Source of the DNA: Dolichospermum compactum NIES-806
GTDB taxonomy: Bacteria; Cyanobacteriota; Cyanobacteriia; Cyanobacteriales; Nostocaceae
Assembly: GCF_002368115.1 (NCBI RefSeq)
Contig: NZ_AP018316.1
Coordinates: 4,354,382 to 4,418,381, forward strand
Length of the DNA stretch: 64,000 nt
Direction: 5' to 3'
Of this stretch, positions 8,016 through 17,179 are shown piece by piece. A program made the position numbers and the translations under genes. The number at the start of each line of letters is the position of its first letter. Positions within the stretch are counted from its first letter, which is position 1. Below the pieces are notes generated by a model. That model was not told the origin of the DNA and ran no database searches. It worked only from the letters and a program-made list of their open reading frames with translations.

Positions 8016-9527
8016 TTAAAACTCCATGCGCTGATATTCAGCGACAGAGGAGGCTGCGGGTCTAGCACGCTGTCTGGCCCAATCCCTTAAGGCTGTGACC
8101 TGTTCTTGCATCGTTCGTGACAGCGGCAAAGTAGACTTCAATGCAGCAATAATATCTAATTGGGTGAACTCCCGATCTTGGGCGAAGGCTTCATACATAG
8201 CCGCCACTATCGCTTGTTCAATTTCTGCGCCAGAAAAGCCATCGGACATTTTTGCTAGTTGCTCTAGGTCAAATCTAGCAATTTCTTCCCGGCGTTTAGT
8301 CAGGTGAATACCGAAGATATCCTGACGTTCTTCAGGTGTGGGCAGATCCACAAAGAATATTTCATCAAAGCGACCTTTCCTCAAAAACTCTCCAGGTAAG
8401 CGTTCTACTCGGTTAGCAGTCGCCATGACAAACACTGGAGATTTCTTTTCTTGCATCCAGGTAAGGAAAGAGCCGAAAATTCTGTTTGATGTCCCCCCAT
8501 CAGAATCGCCAGAACCACCGCTACCCGCAAAGGATTTATCCAATTCGTCAATAAACAGAATCGTGGGGGAAATTGATTCTGCTGTTTTCAGGGCGTTCCG
8601 CAGGTTGGCTTCACTTCGACCCACCATTGAGCCGTCGTATACCCGCCCCATATCTAATCTCAGAATTGGTAAACCCCATAAACGGGAGGTAGTTTTAGCA
8701 ATCAGTGACTTACCACAACCAGGAACACCGAGAATTAACATTCCTTTTGGTTGGGGCAACCCATACTCTCTCGCTCTTTCTGTAAAGGCGTTAGAGCGTT
8801 GGGTGAGCCAGGTTTTCAATTCTTCCAAGCCGCCAACAGCGTCAATGGTTTCATCTTCTTCGATGTACTCCAAGATACCGTTACGGCGGATGAGTTGTTT
8901 TTTCTCGGATAAGACGATATCAACTTCATCTTCCGTCAAACACCCAGTTGTTACCTGTGCTTTGCGGTAGACTTTCTCAGCTTCATCTTTAGTTAGACCT
9001 AAAGCGGCTCTGAGTAGCTTTTCTCGCGCCTCGGTGGTTAGCCGTCGTCCACGATTTTGCTCTTGATGGACGGTTAAAACTTTATTTAACTCAGCCATGT
9101 CAGGCAATTGAAAATCTAAAACAACAACTTCTTTTTCTAGTTCTATCGGAACTTGTTGCACAGGAGACATTAAAATAATGTTCTTTTGCGTTCCTTTAAA
9201 ACTAGCGATCGCGTCCCGGAGCGATCTGGTTGTTGCCGGCGCATCAATAAACGGATGTAAATCTTTAAGAATAAATATACTGGGTTCTTTTTGCCGAATA
9301 ATCCAATCAATAGCTGCTTCGGGAGAAACAGTATTGTGTTGAGTTGTATTCCGGGGTTGACCGTACTCGACGATACCGTGAGTTACTGTCCACACATATA
9401 CTCGTCTTTGGGGTTTTAAATCTTGGGAGACTTTAAAAATTGACTGCTCTGCCCGCTCTTCCTCGGAGGTCACAAGGTAGATTAAAGGGTATTGAGCTTG
9501 AATTAAAATATTGAGCTCTTCTTTCAT
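8016..9527 (-). CDS. ycf46: AAA+ ATPase, Ycf46 homologue
   Basis: 503 residues. The N-terminal region (1-200, MKEELNILIQAQYPLIYLVT) is a degenerate AAA-like module; the C-terminal AAA+ module has Walker A GVPGCGKS (about 267-274), Walker B ILFIDELDK (about 323-331), sensor-1 VMATANR and the arginine-finger region FLRKGRFDEIFFVDLP. Ycf46 proteins are found in cyanobacteria and some plastids; links to CO2 utilisation have been reported for the cyanobacterial protein, but the mechanism is open. It lies between an RHH-Zn protein (upstream) and ycf35 (downstream), probably one transcription unit with ~90-140 bp gaps. Confidence 0.95.
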   Translation of the reverse strand: MKEELNILIQAQYPLIYLVTSEEERAEQSIFKVSQDLKPQRRVYVWTVTHGIVEYGQPRNTTQHNTVSPEAAIDWIIRQKEPSIFILKDLHPFIDAPATTRSLRDAIASFKGTQKNIILMSPVQQVPIELEKEVVVLDFQLPDMAELNKVLTVHQEQNRGRRLTTEAREKLLRAALGLTKDEAEKVYRKAQVTTGCLTEDEVDIVLSEKKQLIRRNGILEYIEEDETIDAVGGLEELKTWLTQRSNAFTERAREYGLPQPKGMLILGVPGCGKSLIAKTTSRLWGLPILRLDMGRVYDGSMVGRSEANLRNALKTAESISPTILFIDELDKSFAGSGGSGDSDGGTSNRIFGSFLTWMQEKKSPVFVMATANRVERLPGEFLRKGRFDEIFFVDLPTPEERQDIFGIHLTKRREEIARFDLEQLAKMSDGFSGAEIEQAIVAAMYEAFAQDREFTQLDIIAALKSTLPLSRTMQEQVTALRDWARQRARPAASSVAEYQRMEF

Positions 9528-9617
9528 ACTATCGACCTACTTGAGACCTTATAGAGACAGTACCGATCAGCGATCGCATGGCGTTAAGCCAGACTATTAA
9601 TCATCATTAATTCCTAT

Positions 9618-9965
9618 CTAACAAGGAACTAATTCTTCCTCACCCTTGGGATAGGTTTCTTCTTTTTCTCTACCATCAATTGATAGATGATCCTGACCGA
9701 TGATTCCTGGTTGGTTGCCCAAGTTCACGAGTTCACCATCACGCAGTACGAGTGAGGTTTCACAGGTGGGGCAGGAATAAATCCGGTGGGTTCGGCCATG
9801 AGTAGACGCTTCTATCTCTTCTACTATTTCTGAGTTGGTCAGGTAGAAACTGAGCGCCCGTTCTGCTAGGTCTGACATTGGTTCTGAGTCAACGGCAGAA
9901 CGGATTTTAAGTTTTCTGTGCAGTTCCGGTGATAAATATAACGTAACCTTTTGCTTAGTTTGCAT
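9618..9965 (-). CDS. Ribbon-helix-helix protein with C-terminal CxxC motif
   Basis: 115 residues. Residues 1-50 (KQKVTLYLSPELHRKLKIRS, then MSDLAERALSFYL) fit a CopG/MetJ-type ribbon-helix-helix DNA-binding fold. The second half has SCPTCET, a possible half zinc-binding site, then an acidic tail (EKEETYPKGEEE). I recognise it as a conserved cyanobacterial hypothetical; a regulator of the adjacent ycf46-ycf35 genes is an inference from position only. Its start overlaps nothing; upstream lies repeat debris. Confidence 0.8.
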   Translation of the reverse strand: MQTKQKVTLYLSPELHRKLKIRSAVDSEPMSDLAERALSFYLTNSEIVEEIEASTHGRTHRIYSCPTCETSLVLRDGELVNLGNQPGIIGQDHLSIDGREKEETYPKGEEELVPC

Positions 9966-10139
9966 ACAACTTTCTGGTGGTCTTACCCGGGTATGTATAC
10001 CACCTTATCGGCTCTTTTCTCAGTTGTCAAGATGGTAAAGCGTTTTAACTGCAATTTTGTTACATTTCGTAATATATTTAGATCTTTCTGTCTGAATCAG
10101 GATGTCCAGGATTTAGGGATTTTCAGGATTTTTTTGGTG

Positions 10140-10276
10140 CTTGAGTTTAACGGTGAAGGGAATCACGTCCATGCACTGATTGAATATCCTCCTAAATTAT
10201 CCGTTTCTCAAATAGTAAATGCCCTAAAAGGGGTATCCAGCCGCAGATATGGACAAGCCGGATATAAAAAACCCTA
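10140..10276 (+). pseudogene. IS200/IS605 TnpA (HUH transposase) fragment
   Basis: The frame reads LEFNGEGNHVHALIEYPPKL and continues to RRYGQAGYKKP before a stop. HVH is the HUH metal-binding motif of Y1 transposases; the catalytic tyrosine region is missing. Bases 10140-10274 are identical, as far as I can compare, to 23219-23353. The 5' flank is the low-complexity 'caggatt' type repeat common in Nostocales. A dead fragment. Confidence 0.85.
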
Positions 10277-10429
10277 GTAATAAATATAGGCAGTAATATA
10301 AAAATTGCCAACAAATTGAAATTAATAAGGTATTGACAATAAATTCAGGAGCAAAAATGAGAGAATGAATCTGAATTAAATAAAAATACCAAAAAATATG
10401 AATAACCAAAAAGAAGAATTTGAGTGTAA

Positions 10430-10600
10430 ATAATGAAGATAAAGAACAAGGAATAAACAAAGAAAATCCGATTAATATCATACAGGGGTATTCCCGTGAC
10501 CATCGTCCAGACTTAAAACAATGTATATTAGATTTAATAGTAAGTAGTGATGGAGATATACCTTTATTTTTTAGAGGAGCATCAGGAAATGAATCATTAA
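10430..10600 (+). pseudogene. Transposase fragment (IS4-clan, IS1634-like)
   Basis: GYSRDHRPDLKQCILDLIVS followed by SDGDIPLFFRGASGNES is the segment around the second catalytic Asp of IS1634-type DDE transposases (YSRDHRPDLKQ..GIPL..ASGN). Nothing of the rest of the transposase remains; the frame runs straight into a patatin fragment at about 10600, marking a deletion junction. Confidence 0.75.
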
Positions 10601-10601
10601 T

Positions 10602-10925
10602 GTCCCTCTCAAAGCCTTAGCAAATCGCGGTTGTACTCATGCGATCGCTATTCATTTAGGAAATGGTGAACTCTGGAATCGGCATGAATTTCCCAACCAG
10701 ACAATAATTGAAATTCGTCCAAAGGAAGATATGGGTAGTCCTAACAAATTACTAGATTTCAGTCCCGAACGGATTCAACTTTTGCAAAAACGGGGTTATC
10801 AAGATGCCAAACGCTGTCTTGAGCCAATTTTACAAACACTGATGATTGAGCGATCGCGCCAAGAAAGTTTTGCGCGACTTCAGGAAACATCAAAGCAATT
10901 AAGAGACGATCCACCAATATATTAA
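10602..10925 (+). pseudogene. C-terminal fragment of patatin-like phospholipase
   Basis: The open frame reads PLKALANRGCTHAIAIHLGN, IIEIRPKEDMG, LLDFSPERIQLLQKRGYQDA and KRCLEPILQTL, which resembles the C-terminal third of cyanobacterial patatin-family proteins. The GxSxG nucleophile and oxyanion-hole regions are absent; the upstream sequence is transposase debris. The fragment has no plausible start of its own except an internal ATG at 10731. Likely a remnant of a gene disrupted by an insertion sequence. Confidence 0.65.
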
Positions 10926-10935
10926 TGAAAACTGA

Positions 10936-11442
10936 ATGATGAAACAGCCTTGGGGTGCAGTACAAATAAACAAGGTGCTGTGCGCTATGATTTCCGGCGT
11001 GGGAATAGGGATGATCTTGTGGGGGTGTAATGCTAATAACTCCCAGCTTCAAGAGACAAGATGGAATATATATAGAAATAAGCGTTATGGTTTTGAGTTT
11101 CCCTATCCGCATACTTGGCAGGTGTTAGGAAACCCAGACAATAGTGATGGTGTTGTTTTAGTTTCACCAAACCAAAAAAATCTAGAAATTCGTGCTTATG
11201 CAAGTAAGCCTGTATTAAAATCCGTAACTGAAAATTCTCAGCCTGTCCCTAATTTTCGGACTCATCAAGGTTTTGCTGGAGTATTGGCTGTAGAGGCTGG
11301 AGAAAAGGTGACTGTGATCAAATTAACTATTAGCCAAGAGCAATTGGCATATCACTGGCAAGGACAAAGCACGAGTCAAGACTTTAAAAATTATTATCGG
11401 CTGTTTTATTACATTGCCCAGGAGTATAAAATTAGTCAGTAG
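10936..11442 (+). CDS. Putative lipoprotein, PsbP-like domain
   Basis: 168 residues. A hydrophobic segment (LCAMISGVGIGMILWGC) ends in a plausible lipobox with Cys at about residue 31. Then RYGFEFPYPHTWQV and GVVLVSPNQKNLEIRAYASK follow, the pattern 'GFxFxYPxxWxV' used by PsbP-related secreted proteins. The function is unknown; it probably sits on a thylakoid or plasma membrane face. It is 10 bp after the patatin fragment and 160 bp before sqdB, with an STRR in between. Confidence 0.75.
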   Translation: MMKQPWGAVQINKVLCAMISGVGIGMILWGCNANNSQLQETRWNIYRNKRYGFEFPYPHTWQVLGNPDNSDGVVLVSPNQKNLEIRAYASKPVLKSVTENSQPVPNFRTHQGFAGVLAVEAGEKVTVIKLTISQEQLAYHWQGQSTSQDFKNYYRLFYYIAQEYKISQ

Positions 11443-11483
11443 CTAATTGTCAGTTGTCAGTAGGAAAAATCTTCTCCCCTGCT

Positions 11484-11530
11484 CCCCTGCCTCTTGGCTG
11501 TTCCCTGTTCCCTGTTCCCTGTTCCCTTCA
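11484..11530. repeat. Heptanucleotide tandem repeat (STRR), TTCCCTG unit
   Basis: Consecutive copies of a 7-bp unit (GTTCCCT) lie between the lipoprotein gene and sqdB. Such short tandemly repeated sequences are typical of heterocystous cyanobacteria. Confidence 0.85.
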
Positions 11531-11604
11531 TTAAGAGAATTTAATGATGAAGAGGGGACATAAACCTGATAGATTTAGCTATCAGCGAGTAAAAACTGGT
11601 AAAG

Positions 11605-12759
11605 ATGAAAGTCCTGGTTATTGGTGGTGATGGGTATTGCGGTTGGGCAACCGCGCTTTACCTTTCTAATCGAGGTTACGAAGTTGGAATTTTAGATAGT
11701 TTGGTGCGGCGACACTGGGATAATGAATTGGGTGTAGAAACCCTTACCCCAATCGCACCAATTCAGAAACGTCTCCAGCGATGGCAGGATTTGACTAGTA
11801 AGTCTATTGATCTGTTTATCGGGGATATTACTAATTACGAGTTTCTGCACAAAGCTTTACACGAATTTCAACCAACTGCGATCGTGCATTTTGGTGAACA
11901 GCGTTCAGCGCCTTTTTCCATGATTGACCGAGAACACGCTGTTCTCACTCAGGTGAATAATGTGGTTGGCACGTTGAATTTGCTGTACATTATGCGGGAA
12001 GATTTCCCAGATTGCCATTTGGTGAAGTTGGGAACAATGGGTGAGTATGGAACTCCCAACATTGATATTGAAGAGGGATACATTACGATTGAACATAACG
12101 GACGTAAGGATACTTTGCCCTATCCGAAACAGCCCGGTTCTATGTATCACTTGAGTAAAGTCCATGACAGCCATAATATCCACTTTGCTTGCCGGATCTG
12201 GGGTTTAAGGGCTACAGACTTAAATCAGGGGATTGTTTACGGTGTCTTAACCGAAGAAACGGGGATGGACGAACTGTTAATTAACCGGTTGGATTATGAT
12301 GGTGTATTTGGTACAGCATTGAATCGCTTCTGTATTCAAGCTACCGTGGGACATCCTCTCACCGTCTACGGTAAAGGTGGACAAACTCGTGGCTTCTTGG
12401 ATATTCGGGATACGGTGCGATGTATTGAGTTAGCGATCGCTAATCCGGCTGAACCAGGAGAATTTCGTGTGTTTAACCAATTTACCGAACTATTTAGCGT
12501 CGTTGATTTGGCAATGATGGTGAAAAAAGCCGGCAACGCTATGGGACTGAATGTGGATATTAATCACATAGACAACCCTAGAGTGGAGAAGGAAGAACAC
12601 TATTTCAACGCCAAAAACACCAAACTCTTGGATTTGGGCTTACAACCGCATCTTCTCTCGGATTCTCTACTTGATTCACTATTAAACTTTTCTGTCAAGT
12701 ATCAGAACCGAGTTGATCACAAACAAATTCTCCCCAAAGTCTCTTGGCATAGAAAATAG
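11605..12759 (+). CDS. sqdB: UDP-sulfoquinovose synthase SqdB
   Basis: 384 residues, a short-chain dehydrogenase/epimerase-type enzyme that forms UDP-sulfoquinovose from UDP-glucose and sulfite for sulfolipid (SQDG) synthesis. The NAD-binding motif GGDGYCGW is at residues 7-14, and the YxxxK pair is Tyr181/Lys185 in MYHLSKVHD. DSLVRRHWDNELG and LNQGIVYGV are diagnostic of SqdB. The N-terminus starts directly before the Rossmann strand, so the start is secure. It is followed after an STRR by sqdX, the next enzyme of the pathway. Confidence 0.97.
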   Translation: MKVLVIGGDGYCGWATALYLSNRGYEVGILDSLVRRHWDNELGVETLTPIAPIQKRLQRWQDLTSKSIDLFIGDITNYEFLHKALHEFQPTAIVHFGEQRSAPFSMIDREHAVLTQVNNVVGTLNLLYIMREDFPDCHLVKLGTMGEYGTPNIDIEEGYITIEHNGRKDTLPYPKQPGSMYHLSKVHDSHNIHFACRIWGLRATDLNQGIVYGVLTEETGMDELLINRLDYDGVFGTALNRFCIQATVGHPLTVYGKGGQTRGFLDIRDTVRCIELAIANPAEPGEFRVFNQFTELFSVVDLAMMVKKAGNAMGLNVDINHIDNPRVEKEEHYFNAKNTKLLDLGLQPHLLSDSLLDSLLNFSVKYQNRVDHKQILPKVSWHRK

Positions 12760-12775
12760 GTGACAGTAAAGGAGG

Positions 12776-12932
12776 CAAGAGGCAAGAGGCAAAAGGCAAG
12801 AGGCAAAAGGCAAAGGTGGATTCATTCTCCCCTGATTCCTGACTCCTGACTCTTAACTTCTGACTCCTGACTCTTAACTCCTAACTCCTAACTCCGAACT
12901 CCGAACTCCGAACTCCGAACTCCGAACTCCTT
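12776..12932. repeat. Several heptanucleotide STRR tracts between sqdB and sqdX
   Basis: Three successive 7-bp tandem arrays are visible: GGCAAGA/GGCAAAA units (about 12776-12820), CTCCTGA/CTCTTAA-type units (about 12838-12888), and CTCCGAA units (about 12890-12930). The last ends within ten bases of the sqdX ATG, so the array forms the whole leader of sqdX and replaces any clear ribosome-binding site. Confidence 0.85.
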
Positions 12933-12938
12933 CTTTTT

Positions 12939-14072
12939 ATGAGAATTGCCCTATTTACAGAAACCTTTTTACCTAAAGTTGATGGCATTGTTACCCGTCT
13001 TCGCCATACTGTTGACCATTTGCAACGTCTTAGCAATCAAGTTTTGGTATTTGCCCCCGAAGGTGGTATCACTGAACATAAAGGTGCGAAAGTTTACGGA
13101 GTTAGTGGCTTTCCCTTACCTCTCTATCCAGAGTTAAAAATGGCACTGCCCCGCCCTGCCATTGGTCACGCTTTAGAAGAGTTTCAACCAGATATTATTC
13201 ATGTTGTTAATCCCGCAGTTCTCGGACTATCAGGGATTTTTTATAGTAAAGTTCTCAAAATTCCTTTGGTGGCTTCTTATCATACTCACTTGCCCCAATA
13301 TCTACAACATTACGGATTAGGGATGTTAGAAGGGTTACTATGGGAGTTGTTAAAGCTGGGTCATAATCAGGCTGAATTAAATTTGTGTACCTCTACGGCA
13401 ATGGTAAAGGAACTTTCAGCGCATGGGATTGAAAGGTGTGATTTATGGCAACGGGGGGTAGATACAGAATTATTTCATCCTGATTTAGTCAGTGCCAAAA
13501 TGCGATCGCATCTTTCCCAAAATCATCCAGATAGCCCTTTATTATTGTATGTTGGTCGTCTTTCAGCGGAAAAGGAAATCGAACGCATTAAACCGATTTT
13601 AGAAGCTATTCCTGATGCCAGATTAGCATTAGTTGGCGATGGTCCCCACCGTCAAGCTTTGGAAAAACACTTTGCTGGGACAAATACTTACTTTGTTGGT
13701 TATCTTATGGGTAAAGAATTAGGCTCTGCCTTTGCCAGTGCTGATGCTTTTATTTTTCCTTCCCGCACAGAGACACTCGGATTAGTGCTGCTAGAAGCTA
13801 TGGCTGCCGGGTGTCCAGTAGTAGCAGCCCGTTCTGGAGGCATCCCTGATATTGTGACAGATGGTGTAAATGGATATCTTTTTGATCCAGAGGCTGATAT
13901 TCAAGAAGCGATTAATGCTACAATCCGTTTGTTAAAACAACGGCAGGAAATAGCTATTATTCGGACAAATGCCCGTGCAGAAGCAGAGAAATGGGGATGG
14001 ACATCGGCGACACAACAACTAGAAAATTATTATCAAAAAGTAATCTTAAAGAGGAGTCAGGAGTCAGAATAA
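12939..14072 (+). CDS. sqdX: Sulfoquinovosyltransferase SqdX (GT4)
   Basis: 377 residues. A GT-B glycosyltransferase transferring sulfoquinovose from its UDP-sugar to diacylglycerol, the last step of SQDG synthesis. The N-terminus MRIALFTETFLPKVDGIVTR is the SqdX/GPI-GlcNAc-T4 pattern; the donor site has LLYVGRLSAEKEIERIKP (about 205) and the E-x7-E-like motif in PSRTETLGLVLLEAMAAGCP (about 280). Context next to sqdB confirms the assignment. The start is preceded by STRR sequence, not a normal leader. Confidence 0.95.
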   Translation: MRIALFTETFLPKVDGIVTRLRHTVDHLQRLSNQVLVFAPEGGITEHKGAKVYGVSGFPLPLYPELKMALPRPAIGHALEEFQPDIIHVVNPAVLGLSGIFYSKVLKIPLVASYHTHLPQYLQHYGLGMLEGLLWELLKLGHNQAELNLCTSTAMVKELSAHGIERCDLWQRGVDTELFHPDLVSAKMRSHLSQNHPDSPLLLYVGRLSAEKEIERIKPILEAIPDARLALVGDGPHRQALEKHFAGTNTYFVGYLMGKELGSAFASADAFIFPSRTETLGLVLLEAMAAGCPVVAARSGGIPDIVTDGVNGYLFDPEADIQEAINATIRLLKQRQEIAIIRTNARAEAEKWGWTSATQQLENYYQKVILKRSQESE

Positions 14073-14114
14073 GAATGCTAAACCCCTTCCAAGTTGAAAT
14101 CCATAGTTTTTTCT

Positions 14115-14940
14115 ATGGCGAAAACTCAAGTTTTCAAGATGGATGAACTATGGACAAAGGTGGAAGATGTTAATAGCAGAAATCTGATGGAAATTCGGAT
14201 TAGTGCGAGTCGGGGGATTGCCGGTTATGCTCGGTCAAATTGTGACTATTAATGATGCGGCGTTAGAATTTTAGGTTCTCCGGTCAGACAAGCTAATAAT
14301 AGAAATAATAATGAATTAATTTTGGCTATTTGCGATCGCCAAAACCCAAATATTTTCATTCTCTGGAATCAATCTTTAACTTCTCAATCTGAGTTACTCA
14401 GTGCAGATGTAGTGGAGAAGTTAGAACGGAGTATTAATCTCACTGTTAATCCGTTAACTAACCCAGAAGGTGGATCTCGTAGTGGGTTAGTGGTCTTAGA
14501 AGATATCAGTTGAGAAAACGCATGAAACCTACCTTCCGCACCTTAAACTGTCACACAACGGAAATTGGTCGTTTGGAGATTTGGTTTTAGCGAACTGCTT
14601 GCAGCAGCGCTTCGCTATCGCCTACCAATATTTCTTGGTTTTGGTACAAAATACAACATTAAATGGGGATAAAAATCAGAAAAAACCGATTGTGACACCG
14701 GGGGGTGCGGAATGTGGGATGAAAAGCACCTTATACCGTTATCTGAATCCTCATGTAGCCGAGCAGGTGATGGCTTTGGGACAGGATACTTTAATGGTGG
14801 GTGAACGGAAGGATGTCACTATGTTGTTTTCTGAAAACCAACAGATCAAGCTGTGCAAATTCATTTAGAACGCGCCTATCAATACCAGCAGATACCACCA
14901 CCAAAGTCCTGGGATGGTGTTTGGACAATGATGGCAAAAT
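14115..14940 (+). pseudogene. Adenylate cyclase (GAF + class III cyclase) pseudogene
   Basis: Fragments of a cyanobacterial sensor cyclase follow in order: a GAF-like piece (MEIRISASRGIAGYA) ending at a stop, a linker (SGLVVLEDIS) ending at a stop, the start of the cyclase module (STLYRYLNPHVAEQVMALGQ, then MVGERKDVTMLFSE), and, in another frame, the C-terminus (VQIHLERAYQYQQ, PPPKSWDGVWTM). A 191-bp MITE (14528-14718) lies between linker and cyclase. The catalytic core after LFS(D) is deleted, so the enzyme is dead several times over. Confidence 0.85.
14528..14718. mobile_element. MITE, TTCCGCAC family, copy in cyclase pseudogene
   Basis: Left end CCTACCTTCCGCACC, right end the complement CCCACATTCCGCACC; flanking direct repeats ATGAAA at 14522-14527 and 14719-14724. 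Length 191 bp. It carries an internal palindrome (GCGAACTGCTTGCAGC..GCTTCGCTATCGC) found again at 21605, 61070, 61350, 61580 and 61860. Nearly identical to 21547-21720 except for an ~17-bp insertion. Confidence 0.88.
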
Positions 14941-14992
14941 AGTCAGTTGTTAGTTGCTGTAAACCAATGACCAATGACCAATGACCAATTAC

Positions 14993-15250
14993 CTAACCTT
15001 CTTCAGAACCGTTACTTTGAAAAGGTTGTTCACCGATTTTCAGTTGTTTTTTTGATTGTTTTAACTGTTTCCAAAGTAACTTAATCTGGTCATAAGCCTC
15101 ATCTGGTGAGATCTTGCCACCAGTTTCTAAATTGCAAATATAACTAACCTTTTGGGCAAATTCCTGCAAATTCGCATTAAATACCAAGTTTTCTGGTTTG
15201 ACATGACCATAATAGCGACCACGGGGATAGAGAAAATCTTCTTTGCTCAT
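14993..15250 (-). CDS. Small conserved cyanobacterial protein
   Basis: About 85 residues, MSKEDFLYPRGRYYGHVKPE then ANLQEFAQKVSYICNLETGG and helical LLWKQLKQSKKQL. I recognise the pattern as a small hypothetical shared by cyanobacteria, without known function. The start is placed at ATG 15250, behind GGAG in the leader; an upstream alternative would add eight residues. Mostly helical, no membrane segment, no signal peptide. Confidence 0.7.
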   Translation of the reverse strand: MSKEDFLYPRGRYYGHVKPENLVFNANLQEFAQKVSYICNLETGGKISPDEAYDQIKLLWKQLKQSKKQLKIGEQPFQSNGSEEG

Positions 15251-15274
15251 CATTTTTTTTCTCCATTTACTCAA

Positions 15275-16194
15275 CTGCTCTATAAAACTTATATAATACT
15301 GACAGCGCAGCGTGCCTTAAGCCATACATTGCTGTTTGTTTCCCCTCTTGGTGATCAAGACAGATGGATAGTTCTGTCTTCATAGCTCCTCTACCCTGTA
15401 AGAGTGGGATAGATAAAACTATTACATCCTACTGATAGTTTAGAGTGGCGTGAGCCATAGGTGGAGCTTTAGGGCAGTTATTCACGTTTAGTTATTCTCT
15501 AATTTATTAACAACAGATTTTATTAAATTCAATGTGTCATTAATATATCTCTTAAGATAGATTAATACATTCATTTTTGCAATACTTGGAAAAACTTTCC
15601 TTGCAAACCATAATTATACATTTAAATTAGAATAATTGAAAATACAAGTATTTGATGAGTGAACTACCCACACTGACCTGACGGTACAGCGTGGGCTTCC
15701 TGCCCAGCAGAAAGCTTAATAAACCTGTTCTGTCAGATTGGGAAAATACAATACCTGAAAGGTTTACGGGGCTTTGGTTTTGACATTTTATGCATTAATT
15801 TTATTTTTTAATACATAAAAAAGCGCCAAATCTTGATGAAATAAGAGTTACAAAAGATGGATTCGATTATTGTTTTCCGAGAGTGACAGAACAGGGATAG
15901 GGTTCGCGGAAGAAGTCTTTTCCTTAGGGCTAGTACCGCAAAGCGGAAGTTAAAAGTCAAAAGTAATATTAACAATACCTTGTCCATTCTCTGTAGGTTG
16001 GGTTAAGCGACAGCGCAAATCAAGGCTTATTACAATTTGGACAAGGTATTGATTAAGCAAGCTTTTTGACGATTGAGAATGGTTGGTGTATTTACGCCGC
16101 AGTGTACCAGGAGTCAGGGGGAAGAAAGAAGATGGGAATATTCCCGACTTCTCCAAGAAATCGGGAATATGAAGTATCAATTGTAATTTACTAC
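15275..16194. other. Gene-poor spacer with mobile-element debris
   Basis: No convincing gene. 15655-15790 resembles the 3' end of an IS200/IS605-type tnpB element (GGTAGTTCAC-like end and hairpins on the minus strand), with low confidence. 15848-15900 (GATTCGATTATTGTT, GAGAGTGACAGAAC) recurs inverted at about 62853-62905. 16143-16172 is a degenerate copy of the ATTCCCGACTTCT hairpin repeat. Confidence 0.5.
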
Positions 16195-16887
16195 TTAGAC
16201 AGATGTGCGAGTTGCTTCTAGTAAACTGGAAAAGTAAAACTTTGTTCGCGTCATAGCTTGTCGTTGGATTGAAAAGCCATTTTTTTCCAGAACTTTGATC
16301 ACATCAGCTTTAGGATGTAAATAAGCGCGAGTGGTTTTACTCGGACCAGGGAAGAAAGTACCAATTTTTTTGAGGATAGTCAGGAAGCAAGTTTTAGGCG
16401 CAAAACTGAGAATAATTCGTGATTGCGCTAAAGAACACAGATGAGAAATCATCTCGTCAGCTTTTTCTAGAGGGTAATGAATCAAAACATCTAAACAGAT
16501 TACAGTGTGATAATTACCACTTAAAGATTCTAAATCCTGTACTGCAAAGGAGGGATTTACAGTATTGGACAAAGCCATTACAGCCCTATCCTGAGCTTCT
16601 GATACCATTTTGGCAGAAATGTCGCTGGCGTAGACCTTAGCGCCACTTATAGCCAGAGGAATACTCAGACTACCTACACCACACCCAGCATCACAAATTG
16701 ATAATGATGGTAAATTGTTGTCAGCTTCTAACCAGCCGATGACATTATCTACAGTTTGTTGATGTCCAGTGCGAATATCTAGCTGAACCTTGTTGACTTC
16801 ACCATCACCATAGATGCGTTGCCACCTATCAAAACCTGTGGAGTTGAAGTATTCGCGGACTATTGTTTTATCCTCGGCTGCGTTCAT
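16195..16887 (-). CDS. chlM: Mg-protoporphyrin IX O-methyltransferase ChlM
   Basis: 230 residues when started at ATG 16887 (MNAAEDKTIVREYFNSTGFD), the normal ChlM length; the open frame extends further upstream but that part lacks family similarity. The SAM-binding motif is ICDAGCGVGSLSIPLA (about 63-78), followed by VYASDISAKMV and LDVLIHYPLEKA. It methylates the propionate of Mg-protoporphyrin IX in chlorophyll synthesis at the membrane surface. Monocistronic here. Confidence 0.95.
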   Translation of the reverse strand: MNAAEDKTIVREYFNSTGFDRWQRIYGDGEVNKVQLDIRTGHQQTVDNVIGWLEADNNLPSLSICDAGCGVGSLSIPLAISGAKVYASDISAKMVSEAQDRAVMALSNTVNPSFAVQDLESLSGNYHTVICLDVLIHYPLEKADEMISHLCSLAQSRIILSFAPKTCFLTILKKIGTFFPGPSKTTRAYLHPKADVIKVLEKNGFSIQRQAMTRTKFYFSSLLEATRTSV

Positions 16888-17010
16888 AAACTCAATTGTT
16901 AATTGTTCACAATTCTTAAAATTATCATCCCAATTATATGTAAAGCTGCACAGAATCATAAAATTCAATAGACATCTCCAGAAATTAAATATGCGTATCC
17001 TAGAACCCTT

Positions 17011-17038
17011 GTAGAGACGTTCCATGGAACGTCTCTAC
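17011..17038. repeat. Perfect 28-bp palindrome GTAGAGACGTT..
   Basis: Fully self-complementary 14-bp arms GTAGAGACGTTCCA/TGGAACGTCTCTAC. A sister copy, with TTTCATGAAA at the centre, is at 30881-30908; the central difference is compensated on both arms, so the palindrome itself is conserved. Confidence 0.9.
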
Positions 17039-17179
17039 ATTCTTTTCTGGATATGTCTAATGAATTCATCTGTGTTTATCTGCGTTTATCTGCGGTCAAT
17101 TATTTTTGAGATCTTATTCTATGCAGCTTCATCTGAATTTGGTATCAGTAGATTCTCAGCGACAAAAATCCCAGTCAGT

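Noticed and set aside
8338..8970. Plus-strand frame of 210 codons opposite ycf46
   Set aside because: Shadow of a conserved AAA+ coding strand; composition follows the opposite codons.
12776..12932. 7-bp arrays considered as CRISPR or origin iterons
   Set aside because: They are contiguous heptamers of changing sequence typical of Nostocales STRRs, with no spacers and no replication genes near.
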